From: a virus
Reading direction: 5' to 3' (one strand)
DNA: 52,555 nt
Virus record (IMG/VR): IMGVR_UViG_3300036712_000029
Coordinates: 1-52,555 of that record
Below are positions 6,817-13,783 of this stretch, in pieces (the stretch's first letter is position 1; every line of letters begins with the position of its first letter). Position numbers and translations under genes: made by a program. Under the pieces are notes generated by a model. It saw nothing but the letters and a program-made list of their open reading frames with translations, was not told the origin of the DNA and made no database searches.

Positions 6817-7444
6817 ACGATACTGGCCACCCGGACTGGAAGATCGAATATTCATCAAGATGCCTCACGCAGCTGGGCAGTACAAAGAGCGTGCAGGTTT
6901 GCCTCCCTCCTACCCACTGGAGAGGGCGCTAGAAGACTTGCGGCGGGAGATCTGCGCGGCTCTCCGAGGTGGTGAACAGATTTACCCCAACACGAAGAGC
7001 AAGGGAGACCCGGAGACGGAATTCGTGATCCGTGTAGCCGGAGAGGGACTGGAGCCGGTTTGGGCTCTCATCGAGGAGGGTGCAGCCGATGGGAAGTACA
7101 AGTACCTGGTACATACCGTCTTCGACAAGAGCATGTTCGATAAGTGGAACGTCGGACAGAGGCTGGGCAGCATGGCTGATGTCCCGGGGGCGGAGGCATT
7201 GAAGCAGGTGCCCACTGTTCCCAGGAAGGAGCCCGAACCTGAGCCCATCCACCAGGACACCTCCAAGCTGCTCATGCGCTGGAAGAACGGCGATGGCACC
7301 AAGGAGAAGTGGTTGGGCAAGCATGAGGTGCACGGAGAGATCCTCACCAAGATCCAAGAGGGTGTCCCACTTGGGGACATCAAGGTGTTCAAGGTGGAGC
7401 TGAAGGAGGTGAAGGTCGGACTCTCCGTCAAGCTGGAGGAGTGA
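6803..7444 (+). CDS. Hypothetical protein, 213 aa
   Basis: ATG 6803 was chosen over ATG 6794 because GAGGAGG lies 8 bases before it. The N-terminal half is a mixed fold (DRIFIKMP, EFVIRVAG, YLVHTVFDKS). A proline-rich linker (PRKEPEPEPI) follows near residue 140, then a lysine-rich C-terminal domain with two similar strands (GDIKVFKVELKEVKVGL). The two-domain layout is clear but neither domain was recognised. Stop overlaps the next start as TGATG. Confidence 0.7.
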   Translation: MSRSRRYWPPGLEDRIFIKMPHAAGQYKERAGLPPSYPLERALEDLRREICAALRGGEQIYPNTKSKGDPETEFVIRVAGEGLEPVWALIEEGAADGKYKYLVHTVFDKSMFDKWNVGQRLGSMADVPGAEALKQVPTVPRKEPEPEPIHQDTSKLLMRWKNGDGTKEKWLGKHEVHGEILTKIQEGVPLGDIKVFKVELKEVKVGLSVKLEE

Positions 7445-7836
7445 TGGAATGGTGGACGAAGTGTAGACCCAACTACGATGCCCACCCGATGGCGAAGTAC
7501 ACTATCATGATCCGTGGCGAGGACGATCCGGAGCGCATGCCACGCGAAGCCCATCCCAACGGGCGCCAGCCGGATATGGCGCCCCACCACACCATAGCCA
7601 AGATGGACATCCTCAGAATCAAGAGGATCATCATCAACCACCTGAGCGACGGGGAGCCCCGCACGTTCAACCGCATCGGAGTGGAGCTGTGGGACAAGAC
7701 CGCAGACCTACTCGGCGGGACGAAGATCGAAACGGCGCTCTGGGACCTCTGCATGGAGGGCAGAGTTGCCTTCACAGATCACGCCCCGATCTTGTTCAGG
7801 TGGATTGAGCCTACCGGCCAGCAGAATCTCTTCTAG
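7444..7836 (+). CDS. Winged-helix-like protein, 130 aa
   Basis: Coupled to the previous gene (TGATG). Residues about 52-125 read as helix (DILRIKRIIINHL), turn, helix (TFNRIGVELW), helix (IETALWDLCMEG) and a wing (RVAFTDHAPILFRW), a plausible winged helix for DNA binding. The stop lies inside a terminator stem. The target is unknown. Confidence 0.65.
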   Translation: MEWWTKCRPNYDAHPMAKYTIMIRGEDDPERMPREAHPNGRQPDMAPHHTIAKMDILRIKRIIINHLSDGEPRTFNRIGVELWDKTADLLGGTKIETALWDLCMEGRVAFTDHAPILFRWIEPTGQQNLF

Positions 7837-7856
7837 AAGGGCTTGGCCCTTCTTTA
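7835..7856. terminator. Bidirectional terminator hairpin
   Basis: Stem AGAAGGGC (7835-7842), loop TTG, complementary arm to 7853, then TT. It sits between convergent genes and shares bases with both stop regions. Confidence 0.8.
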
Positions 7857-8138
7857 GTCCACGACCGCACTGCCGCCGAGATACCGGTGGTAGCCTCCGC
7901 GGTTGTCGTCACGCATCGAGAACTCGAACTCGTCGGCACTGTCCACGATGTCGGCGGGGACACCATCCGGGACGTTGAGCGTGGCGGCGATCGGAACACC
8001 GGCGCTGGCTGCCGAGGCGATCACGATCTCCAGCAGGTGCTTCTTGGCATACTCGCTCTTCGAGCCGCTCTCATAAAGGACCTGGTAGGTGTCAGCGTCC
8101 TTGTCTTCATTGAACGTGACCATTCCCGTGGCCATCAT
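7854..8138 (-). CDS. Hypothetical protein, 94 aa
   Basis: GGAGGAG precedes a double ATG; 8138 or 8135 could be used. N-terminal beta segment (MVTFNEDKDADTYQVLYESG), an alanine-rich helix, then an acidic stretch ending GGYHRYLGGSAVVD. Convergent with the plus-strand winged-helix gene. No family recognised. Confidence 0.6.
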   Translation of the reverse strand: MMATGMVTFNEDKDADTYQVLYESGSKSEYAKKHLLEIVIASAASAGVPIAATLNVPDGVPADIVDSADEFEFSMRDDNRGGYHRYLGGSAVVD

Positions 8139-8298
8139 CTCCTCCGTTCCGGCATTCTAGCCGCACGTTGTTCTCCAGCACGTTCTGGCACCGAAGATAG
8201 CCCTGTATGCAGTGCTGTGCGATCAGCTTACCACAGACCGGGCACTTCTGTCTGGCCCGCAAGGCCTTGAATTGCTCCAGTTTCTGCACCGCATTCAC
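8107..8298 (-). CDS. Small zinc-ribbon-like protein, 63 aa
   Basis: Probable GTG start at 8298; 63 residues with CPVC near residue 18, then a Cys-His (HC), C and a later C (LECRN), a possible zinc ribbon. Overlaps the next minus gene by 32 bases. No clear ribosome site was found, so the start is uncertain, but the Cys pattern supports coding. Confidence 0.45.
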   Translation of the reverse strand: MNAVQKLEQFKALRARQKCPVCGKLIAQHCIQGYLRCQNVLENNVRLECRNGGDDGHGNGHVQ

Positions 8299-8336
8299 AC
8301 TGCCAGGGTACCAGACGAAAAAGCGTCCTGGAAGGG

Positions 8337-8344
8337 GGGATAAG
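8337..8344 (+). promoter_or_regulatory. Promoter-like GGGATAAG
   Basis: A weaker variant of the recurring motif, 52 bases before ATG 8396. The leader between contains CGGAAAGGAG. Confidence 0.4.
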
Positions 8345-8395
8345 TATTGTGAGGATGGAAATGAGAGTCCTCTTTCTCCCCGGAAAGGAGCGAGC

Positions 8396-8950
8396 ATGCC
8401 ACTTTACAACTGGCAGCTGCAGGAGTCGGACGGCCACAAAGCCGTCTACACGATCAACCTCTTCGATAGGCAGCTGACCAAGCCGGGTCACTGCTACCAC
8501 TACGGAGCAGATCACGGGGTGGAGAACAACATCCCGAAGATCACCATCCGGTCGAACGACATGGAGAAGACCTACATCCCCGACGCAGATCTGGATGTGA
8601 GCTTCAGCATCGTCATCCACCGGGACAAGGATGGGGCCTTTGTGCCTCACCTCTACATCCACACCGTCGGACCAGACCTGCTGGTGGAGATGGAGGATGT
8701 GGTGGAGGAGATGCCGAACATCTTCATCTCCCTCCAGAGTGTCTACGACAACCGCCACGACATTCTCCACTCGCTGGAGAAGATCGTGGCCGATGCGCTA
8801 TCCTACAAGTCCGAGATCATTCTCGACGTCCACCCACACGACGGGCTCGACACTGCCCGTTTTGAGTTCGTGAGCCCGCACCTCACGACTCAGGTCACGG
8901 TGAACTGGAAGAAGGTCGCGGGCTTCTTCAAGGAGGTGGAACGTGTGTGA
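8396..8950 (+). CDS. Hypothetical protein, 184 aa
   Basis: ATG 8396 with AAAGGAG upstream. Beta-rich N-terminal half with two long strands (AVYTINLFDR, VSFSIVIHRD, FVPHLYIHTVG), an acidic helix (LLVEMEDVVEEMP) and a second helix near HDILHSLEKIVADAL. No motif was recognised. Overlaps the next gene by 8 bases. Confidence 0.7.
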   Translation: MPLYNWQLQESDGHKAVYTINLFDRQLTKPGHCYHYGADHGVENNIPKITIRSNDMEKTYIPDADLDVSFSIVIHRDKDGAFVPHLYIHTVGPDLLVEMEDVVEEMPNIFISLQSVYDNRHDILHSLEKIVADALSYKSEIILDVHPHDGLDTARFEFVSPHLTTQVTVNWKKVAGFFKEVERV

Positions 8951-9395
8951 CCAGTGCGTCTGCAGTGCCCGGGAAGTCTGCCAGCCCGTCAAGGGATGGA
9001 AGCTTGTCCGGGCACTGCAGGATGGACTCGGCCCCATCCGCGGGGATGACTACGGTCTTGTGGACCTGGACGTGGACCAGGACATCGAGATCGTCATCCC
9101 CGTGGAGGTCACCCCGGTCCTCCCGGCGATGAGCTGGGGGGACTACCTCTACCGCGAGGATGCGGCGATGGATGAGTCAACGGACCCGGCCAAGAGCGAC
9201 AAGCTCGAGGACGAGAACAACGACCTCATGCGAAGGGTCTGCGACTTCACCGCAAGGGTGAGGCAGGTGTCGAGTCTAGACGCCTGGGCAGACCTCGTCG
9301 CTTCGGCGAGAGAAGACGGCTGGGATCCCAAGCACGACGGGCATTTCAGCTGGTGGCTCTACTCTCGCATCGCTAACGCCCTCGCCAATCGGTAG
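8943..9395 (+). CDS. Hypothetical protein with Cys-rich N-terminus, 150 aa
   Basis: GTG start within the previous gene's end. The first 13 residues contain C-x2-C-x-C-x5-C, which could hold a metal or be a disulfide cluster. The middle is acidic beta (LVDLDVDQDIEIVIPVEV). The C-terminal third is helical, with W and DGW motifs (SLDAWADLVASAREDGW). No family assigned. Confidence 0.65.
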   Translation: MCDQCVCSAREVCQPVKGWKLVRALQDGLGPIRGDDYGLVDLDVDQDIEIVIPVEVTPVLPAMSWGDYLYREDAAMDESTDPAKSDKLEDENNDLMRRVCDFTARVRQVSSLDAWADLVASAREDGWDPKHDGHFSWWLYSRIANALANR

Positions 9396-9451
9396 CCGGA
9401 GCCAACCCCTCCATCCGGCATTTCTCTACCCCACAAACGATCTCCTTCGCT

Positions 9452-9459
9452 GGTATAAG
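9452..9459 (+). promoter_or_regulatory. Promoter-like GGTATAAG
   Basis: Exact copy of the recurring motif, followed by AGTTTCACTAG and AAGGAGG before ATG 9501. An upstream CACAAAC is shared with the copy at 6513. Confidence 0.6.
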
Positions 9460-9500
9460 AGTTTCACTAGTGATCAAGGGAAGGAGGTAGCCCACACCCA

Positions 9501-9791
9501 ATGACCGAAGACATCATCAGGGCAAGGATAGAAGGCCTGATGGGCTGGAAGAGAGGAGGCTCCAACAGCTTCTCCTTCCGTGCCCTCCAATCCTTCGTCC
9601 GAGGCAAAGACCCCAAGTTCGACAAGGAGTTCGCCCTGTACCTCGACAGCGGCGAGCACATCTACACCGCACAGAGGTGCCCACACGGGCACAAGGCAGG
9701 TGAGTGCGACACCTGCTTCGATCTTGCAGAACAGGCCTACGAGGAGGGCAAGGAGGCAACAAGACATGGGCGCGACACCACTCCGACTTAG
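9501..9791 (+). CDS. Small zinc-binding-like protein, 96 aa
   Basis: First gene of a promoter-led cluster. N-terminal helix and a short beta region (FALYLDSGEHIY), then C-P-H-G-H...C-D-T-C, the same C-P-H and C-D-x-C layout as the 54-residue protein at 636-800, suggesting related zinc sites. The tail is acidic then basic. Overlaps the next gene by 26 bases. Confidence 0.7.
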   Translation: MTEDIIRARIEGLMGWKRGGSNSFSFRALQSFVRGKDPKFDKEFALYLDSGEHIYTAQRCPHGHKAGECDTCFDLAEQAYEEGKEATRHGRDTTPT

Positions 9792-10353
9792 CGCATCGGC
9801 AAACTTCAGGGCTGTGATCAGGCACGTCCACATGATGAGCCACTTCGATCGTCTGGGATTGGCCTTGATGATCAACATCCCCTACGGCACGGTCTCCCGC
9901 ATCCTCACCATGCTGTACAACGAGGGGTACATCGAGAAGGTGTACCACCTCTGGAACAAGAAGAAGATCTACGAGAAGCAGGGCTACTCGAAGGGGCTGC
10001 CCGAGGCCAACCATGACATGCGCGTGAACGGCAAGACCAACTGGTCCTACACCGACAAGGATACGGCCCACCAGCAGCTCTACCGGGTTTCACCCAAGTG
10101 GGACGAGTTCCTCCGACGGTGGAATCACTTTCTGGAGAAAGGAGAAGACACGTGGCAGGTTCGCTCCCAACGCACCGCCTCGTCCTCGCGGAAAAAGGCA
10201 ACACGAAGAGCAAAACGAAAGTCGGGGTCGGCTGGCAAAACGCCCAAGGGTGGATCTCGATCAAGCTCAGCCCAGGGGCAGTCATCAGTCACCGTGACTG
10301 TCACGACCACTACCTCAGCCTCTACCCGGTCGAAGATCCGCAAGGTAAAGTAG
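9766..10353 (+). CDS. Winged-helix protein with overprinted basic tail
   Basis: 195 residues from ATG 9766 (AAGGAGG upstream). Residues about 15-60 form a MarR-like winged helix: helix (FRAVIRHVHMM), recognition helix (GTVSRILTMLYNEGYIEKV), then a wing (KKIYEKQGYSK). After residue 129 the frame stays open through the next gene for another 202 bases. That adds a lysine/arginine/serine/threonine-rich tail with no fold (SSVTVTVTTTTSAS). A DNA-binding regulator with a disordered basic extension is the simplest reading. Confidence 0.65.
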   Translation: MGATPLRLSASANFRAVIRHVHMMSHFDRLGLALMINIPYGTVSRILTMLYNEGYIEKVYHLWNKKKIYEKQGYSKGLPEANHDMRVNGKTNWSYTDKDTAHQQLYRVSPKWDEFLRRWNHFLEKGEDTWQVRSQRTASSSRKKATRRAKRKSGSAGKTPKGGSRSSSAQGQSSVTVTVTTTTSASTRSKIRKVK

Positions 10354-10394
10354 CACCACAGTACGATGAGGAAGACGATGACATTCCGTTCTGA
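10152..10394 (+). CDS. Small protein with SSB-like acidic tip
   Basis: 80 residues from GTG 10152, with AAAGGAG 7-8 bases before it. The body is beta-rich (HRLVLAEKG, KVGVGWQ, GWISIKLSPGAVI, YLSLYPV). It ends QYDEEDDDIPF; the last six residues equal the conserved tip of bacterial SSB, which docks many replication and repair proteins. It is far shorter than SSB (about 178 residues), so it is either a diverged ssDNA-binding protein or a mimic of the tip. It is read in a different frame from the winged-helix gene it overlaps. Confidence 0.72.
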   Translation: MAGSLPTHRLVLAEKGNTKSKTKVGVGWQNAQGWISIKLSPGAVISHRDCHDHYLSLYPVEDPQGKVAPQYDEEDDDIPF

Positions 10395-10731
10395 CGATGG
10401 GTACGAGGAGGCGATGGAGCGCAAATTCGATGAACTGTGGGAGGAGGGGCTGATCAAGAACGGCAGGCCCATCTCCCCCGATTCCCCACTGGCGCCCAAG
10501 CCGACGCCAGTGAAGAAAGGAGGAAAGGTGGACGACGAAACGTATGAGGCCGAGGCGTTCGTGAAGCAAGCCACCAACAAGGCACTGCTGTGCGAGATCG
10601 AAGGAGACGAGTACTGGATCCCCCTCAGTCAGATCCGACACGGCGGCGACGTCACCCCCGACTCCGGGAAAGGAGACGAGGGCACGATCATCATGACCCA
10701 GTGGATCGCGGAGCAGAAGGGTCTGGTCTGA
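10378..10731 (+). CDS. Hypothetical protein, 117 aa
   Basis: ATG 10378 was preferred to 10366 because GAGGAAG precedes it. Helical N-terminus (EEAMERKFDELWEEG), proline-rich linker, then a beta domain with KALLCEIEGDEYWIPLSQI, a phrase typical of small phage proteins that follow SSB-like genes. Overlaps both neighbours; its stop and the next start share TGATG. Confidence 0.65.
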   Translation: MTFRSDDGYEEAMERKFDELWEEGLIKNGRPISPDSPLAPKPTPVKKGGKVDDETYEAEAFVKQATNKALLCEIEGDEYWIPLSQIRHGGDVTPDSGKGDEGTIIMTQWIAEQKGLV

Positions 10732-10973
10732 TGTTCCACATCGTCGATGCGCTGTACGAATCCACCCGCGCCATCCTCCACAAGTACCTGGGCATGGGGA
10801 GGATAGGAGGGCCACTCATCAACAACGCCAAGCTCGACGCTGTGGCGAAAGCTGTCTCCGTCGAGCTGCTGCCCATGATCATATCTGAGCTTCACCGTGC
10901 CATGGTCGACATGGCCCACAAGTACTCCACACCTGTGACGGTAGTGGTCGAGGAGAAGAAGAGAGATGCCTGA
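10731..10973 (+). CDS. Hypothetical helical protein, 80 aa
   Basis: Coupled by TGATG to the previous gene. Mostly helical (VDALYESTRAILHKYL, VAKAVSVELLPMIISELHRAMVDMAHKY) with a basic end. No transmembrane segment is strong enough to call. Function unknown. Confidence 0.65.
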   Translation: MFHIVDALYESTRAILHKYLGMGRIGGPLINNAKLDAVAKAVSVELLPMIISELHRAMVDMAHKYSTPVTVVVEEKKRDA

Positions 10974-11178
10974 CGAGCAGATCAAGTGCGTCGACTGCGG
11001 CGACGAGTTCACCTTCACCGAGGGCGAGCAGAAGTTCTTCCAGGAGAAGTTCGGCAACGACTTCTCCCCTCCCAAGCGGTGCAAGCCCTGCCGCGCCAAG
11101 AAGAAGGCGGAGAAGGAGGCCAAGGGGAATGGCCGCGGCAACGGCAACCACAAGAAGCGGAGGAGGAAACGCGACTAA
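10966..11178 (+). CDS. Zinc-ribbon protein of the probable zinc-binding (PF13451-like) type
   Basis: 70 residues: KCVDCGDEFTFTEGEQKFFQEKFG, then PKRCKPCRAKKKAEK and a strongly basic tail (KKRRRKRD). The CxxC, the F-T-x-G-E-Q-x-F-F phrase and RCxxCR match a widespread small zinc domain found in bacteria and phages. The basic tail suggests nucleic-acid contact. Role not established. Confidence 0.8.
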   Translation: MPDEQIKCVDCGDEFTFTEGEQKFFQEKFGNDFSPPKRCKPCRAKKKAEKEAKGNGRGNGNHKKRRRKRD

Positions 11179-11193
11179 AGACCTCCTTGATCA

Positions 11194-11201
11194 GGTATAA
11201 G
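11194..11201 (+). promoter_or_regulatory. Promoter-like GGTATAAG
   Basis: Followed by AACCCTGAACCAG and AAAAGGAGGCTTGA before ATG 11229. Nearly the same leader occurs at 5067-5104. Confidence 0.6.
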
Positions 11202-11228
11202 AACCCTGAACCAGAAAAGGAGGCTTGA

Positions 11229-11801
11229 ATGAAGTTTGCGATCAGCAAAGTGTGCTCAGCCTTCCAGGCTCAGACCATCGGCACCAAGGTGGTCGAGCCG
11301 GAGGGCTTTCTCGGCGTCTTGGCCAAGGCGGTCGAGGCACACGACACTACCCACGACCGCGCTCAGGGGCAGCACCTCATCTTCCTGGACGAGGCCATCC
11401 CCTACGTGGCTGGTGGGGTAGGGAAGCGCACCCTGGACACCAGCGACTATGTCCTGAGGGCCCACCGTGAGCGGGTGGTTCCCTTCCTCAAGCGCCGGCA
11501 TGCTCTCCGGCCAGTCACTTTGGCTGCCATCGTCTACACGAAGGAGGCGTACATCACCGACTGCAGGGAGGCGGAGAACGACGAGGGGGAGGCCCGCAGG
11601 ATCGAGGAGATGAGCTGCACCCACGTCATCGTGGCCATCCTGGCCAGCCACGTGAAGATGGAGCCGCTGACCCCTTGGCGGCTCGTGGCCAACCTTGCCG
11701 GCGGCAACAAGGAGGCCATGGTCTGGGGCTCGGACGAAATCCGTGCCAAAGCCAAAGAATCCTTCGACTTCTGGTCGGGGCACTGTGTCGTCTCTGACTG
11801 A
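11229..11801 (+). CDS. Hypothetical protein, 190 aa
   Basis: Strong ribosome site. Alpha/beta content: an N-terminal strand-helix, GQHLIFLDEAIPYVAGG, a strand-rich centre (PVTLAAIVYTKEAYI), then CTHVIVAILASHVK and a C-terminal helix. The D-E in FLDEA resembles a Walker B but no P-loop is present, so an ATPase call is not supported. First gene of its unit. Confidence 0.7.
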   Translation: MKFAISKVCSAFQAQTIGTKVVEPEGFLGVLAKAVEAHDTTHDRAQGQHLIFLDEAIPYVAGGVGKRTLDTSDYVLRAHRERVVPFLKRRHALRPVTLAAIVYTKEAYITDCREAENDEGEARRIEEMSCTHVIVAILASHVKMEPLTPWRLVANLAGGNKEAMVWGSDEIRAKAKESFDFWSGHCVVSD

Positions 11802-11802
11802 C

Positions 11803-12027
11803 ATGGACACTGACCAGCTGTCAGAGCACATCAAGATCTTGACCTGCGAGCTGCAGACGCTCTTCCGCCGCAACGATGAGCTACGGCGGCTCGCGCTCAG
11901 AGAGCCCGCCAGGGCAAAGGAGGCGGCCAGAGAGGCCGCCGAAATGCTGCCCAGGATCTCCGAGATATCTAGAGAGGCCGAGGCCGCACGGGCGCTCCTA
12001 GAGCGCCTCACGGCTCCCACCAACTAG
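11803..12027 (+). CDS. Coiled-coil protein, 74 aa
   Basis: ATG 11803 immediately follows the previous stop. Heptad-like helical sequence throughout (LSEHIKILTCELQTLFRR; AREAAEMLPRISEISREAEAARALLERL). Probably an oligomerising coiled coil. It ends in a GC palindrome (12027-12040) and terminator. Confidence 0.65.
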   Translation: MDTDQLSEHIKILTCELQTLFRRNDELRRLALREPARAKEAAREAAEMLPRISEISREAEAARALLERLTAPTN

Positions 12028-12043
12028 GCCCGGCCGGGCCACC

Positions 12044-12065
12044 AGGACCCGTAGGGTCCTTCCTT
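12044..12065 (+). terminator. Rho-independent terminator
   Basis: AGGACCC, loop GTA, GGGTCCT, then TCCTT. It is preceded by a 14-base perfect palindrome at 12027-12040. Confidence 0.8.
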
Positions 12066-12221
12066 ACTCCTGAACATGCGTTCCTGTGATTAAACCTGTC
12101 CAAAGTGAAAAACATAATGATTTTGTGTATATAACTATTTTGATGGGAAAGAAGTACATCTGTCCTTTGGGCGGGTGAACCTAGCCGGTCTGCTAAGCCG
12201 GTGAATTTCCTAGGAGATTCC
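12066..12221 (+). promoter_or_regulatory. AT-rich leader with ribosome-site-masking hairpin
   Basis: 12080-12150 is the most AT-rich stretch of the window (TAATGATTTTGTGTATATAAC) and probably holds a promoter, though no clean -35/-10 pair was seen. CCAAAG near 12099 can pair with CTTTGG near 12164. Just before the gene, CCTAG (12179-12183) can pair with CTAGG (12209-12213), which overlaps the ribosome site. The two CCGG copies inside can also pair. A regulated leader is plausible; no known riboswitch class was recognised. Confidence 0.4.
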
Positions 12222-12413
12222 ATGACCAAGCAACAGTTCGTTCTGTCGGCTCGGCTGGAGGACCTCCAGACACAGCTCGACGAGACCTGGTCTCGTTTCG
12301 AGTGGGTGCTGGCCGTCGATGGGGAGACCCATTGGGCGGAGGGACTGCTCGACCAGGCTGCTCGCCTGGAGGAGCAGATCTCTGAGGTCCAGGCGCGCCT
12401 GGCCTCCCTGTAG
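12222..12413 (+). CDS. Small coiled-coil protein, 63 aa
   Basis: ATG 12222 with TAGGAG upstream. Helical, with two coiled-coil stretches (LSARLEDLQTQLDETWSRF and LLDQAARLEEQISEVQARLASL) and a tryptophan-containing turn between: a helical hairpin. Its leader may be regulated by RNA structure. Convergent with the minus-strand cassette. Confidence 0.65.
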   Translation: MTKQQFVLSARLEDLQTQLDETWSRFEWVLAVDGETHWAEGLLDQAARLEEQISEVQARLASL

Positions 12414-12494
12414 TTTAGGGAGTGCTAGCGGTCTGGTTGGAGAGAGGGATCGGCGCTGGAAGTGAGGGTTGCACCTCTATAAAGGCGTGGGAGA

Positions 12495-12737
12495 TCAGGC
12501 GTGAACAAGAGAACTGTCGGTGCGGGAGACAGACAGTTTTCTTTTGCCCCAACACGTTTCGAAGTCGGGGCACGGGGGATAGTCGAGGAAGCCCTCACAG
12601 ATCATGCCGCACTTGGAGGGCTTGGTTTGGAAGAACCGGCAGTAGGTCTTCAAGATCTTCATCTTGCCGTTGTCTCCGTTGATCTTCTTTACCCGCCCTC
12701 CATGCTTGATGGAGAGGCTGCGTCGCCGCTTGATCAT
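12495..12737 (-). CDS. Cys-rich small protein, 80 aa
   Basis: Begins MIKRRRSLSIKHGGRV; its ATG overlaps the stop of the one-TM gene. The middle has six Cys within about 35 residues (YCRFF...KCGMICEGF...PPCPDFETCWG), a possible metal site. Last gene of the minus-strand cassette. Family unknown. Confidence 0.6.
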   Translation of the reverse strand: MIKRRRSLSIKHGGRVKKINGDNGKMKILKTYCRFFQTKPSKCGMICEGFLDYPPCPDFETCWGKRKLSVSRTDSSLVHA

Positions 12738-12847
12738 TTGCGGCCGTCCCACCAACGGCCGATGAAGTGACTGCCGACCGACACGACCGCGACGATTCCA
12801 AAGAGGATGAGCGTTGTGCCGATCGGAAAGTCACCCCACCAGTGCAT
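12734..12847 (-). CDS. Single-transmembrane peptide, 37 aa
   Basis: Too short for usual gene calls. ATG 12847 overlaps the stop of the HTH gene (TGATG) and its own stop overlaps the next ATG. Residues 9-29 (IGTTLILFGIVAVVSVGSHFI) are one hydrophobic helix flanked by tryptophans and a basic C-terminus (RWWDGRK). This fits a small inner-membrane peptide. Chained overlaps on both sides support real coding. Confidence 0.65.
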   Translation of the reverse strand: MHWWGDFPIGTTLILFGIVAVVSVGSHFIGRWWDGRK

Positions 12848-13026
12848 CAGTTCTTCTCCGTCCGCTTGGATTCCAGATAGGATTGGAGGGCATCCGGGTC
12901 GATGCGATAGGCGCGTTGGATCCGGATGGCTGGTAGCTCACCGCACTTGATGAGCCGGTAGATGGTTTGGACCTTCAGCTGCAGCTGGTCGGCGACTTGT
13001 TGAGGTGTGAGCCACACTTTCCTCAT
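12847..13026 (-). CDS. Excisionase-like helix-turn-helix protein, 59 aa
   Basis: ATG 13026 with AAAGGAG. It reads LTPQQVADQLQLKVQTIYRL, then IKCGELPAIRIQRAYRI and DPDALQSYLESKR: the full HTH_17/MerR-type pattern in which a helix pair reads DNA and a short wing follows. Such proteins act as excisionases or small regulators. There is no integrase in the window. It sits in a coupled minus-strand cassette after a P-loop kinase. Confidence 0.85.
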   Translation of the reverse strand: MRKVWLTPQQVADQLQLKVQTIYRLIKCGELPAIRIQRAYRIDPDALQSYLESKRTEKN

Positions 13027-13033
13027 CTCCTTT

Positions 13034-13447
13034 CTAGATCAGGGGCTCCCACTTGCTGTGCATCTGACGGATCTTGTCCGCGGGCACGCTGTGCTTGGTG
13101 CTGACGATGCACTCCTCGAGGGGCCGCTCCACATGTAGCACATGGACCCTACAGCCACGCTTGCGCGCCTCCTCGAAGAAGAACTCGTAGTGCATCTTCA
13201 TGTAGCTGACGTTGTCGACCACGACCAGGGGGCTGGCCTCGGGATAGTCGGCCTCGAGGGCCTCGATGAACTGCTGATGTGTCCAGTCGATGGCCTCCTT
13301 CAGCTTGCCGTAGTCGAAGTTGTACGCGCTCCCGTCCTTGGTCCAGAACAGGTCCATCGAGACCAGGTGGTGGGGATCGAGCAGATCACAGATGCTGCTC
13401 TTCCCGCTCCCGGGGAGCCCTCTCAGGATGATCACTGTCTTTGGCAT
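13034..13447 (-). CDS. P-loop kinase (N4BP2/polynucleotide-kinase-like)
   Basis: 137 residues from ATG 13447 (ATG 13456 is possible). Walker A at residues 9-16 (GLPGSGKS), VSMD strand, FDYGKLKEAIDWTHQQFIEAL helix, LVVVDNVS as second strand, a basic segment CRVHVLHVERPLEECI and a C-terminal helix. This is the layout of small P-loop NTPases related to polynucleotide kinases. Substrate not determinable. First gene of the minus cassette, with a TTGACT box upstream. Confidence 0.82.
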   Translation of the reverse strand: MPKTVIILRGLPGSGKSSICDLLDPHHLVSMDLFWTKDGSAYNFDYGKLKEAIDWTHQQFIEALEADYPEASPLVVVDNVSYMKMHYEFFFEEARKRGCRVHVLHVERPLEECIVSTKHSVPADKIRQMHSKWEPLI

Positions 13448-13493
13448 GCTGATCATGGTATAGAATACAGCACTCAAGTCAAGCCAAAAATAC

Positions 13494-13501
13494 GGCATAA
13501 G
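13494..13501 (+). promoter_or_regulatory. Promoter-like GGCATAAG in divergent region
   Basis: Lies 46 bases before ATG 13547. On the opposite strand, TTGACT near 13477-13482 and TATACC near 13457-13462 face the kinase gene, so this 100-base gap is a divergent control region. Confidence 0.45.
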
Positions 13502-13546
13502 GGTAAAGTAACTAAGGCGCAAGAAAACACGCCTGTAGGAGGCTTT

Positions 13547-13783
13547 ATGTCAGAAGAAGTACAAAGTGGTAATTACACAGTCACGGCCCAACTACGGGTT
13601 GTGACCAAGCCTGGGGGGCAGCTACCCTGCAGGCGACAGATCGCAACCCTTTTCAAGGCACTTCTCACGAGTCCGCCGGCGCAGTTCACGGACGTAGAGT
13701 GGGACGTGCACGACGTGGAGATCATGACCCAGTGGGTCAGCTGGGAAGAGGAACAGAAAGAGAAGGAGGTTGATGGACCCTGA
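13547..13783 (+). CDS. Hypothetical protein, 78 aa
   Basis: ATG 13547 with AGGAGG. Beta-rich N-terminus (NYTVTAQLRVVTKPGG), a middle helix and VEWDVHDVEIMTQWV before an acidic-basic tail. Possibly a small beta-sandwich. Unrecognised. Confidence 0.65.
   Translation: MSEEVQSGNYTVTAQLRVVTKPGGQLPCRRQIATLFKALLTSPPAQFTDVEWDVHDVEIMTQWVSWEEEQKEKEVDGP

Noticed and set aside
11229-11801. ATPase call from FLDEA in the 190-residue protein
   Set aside because: No Walker A motif or other ATPase residues are present.
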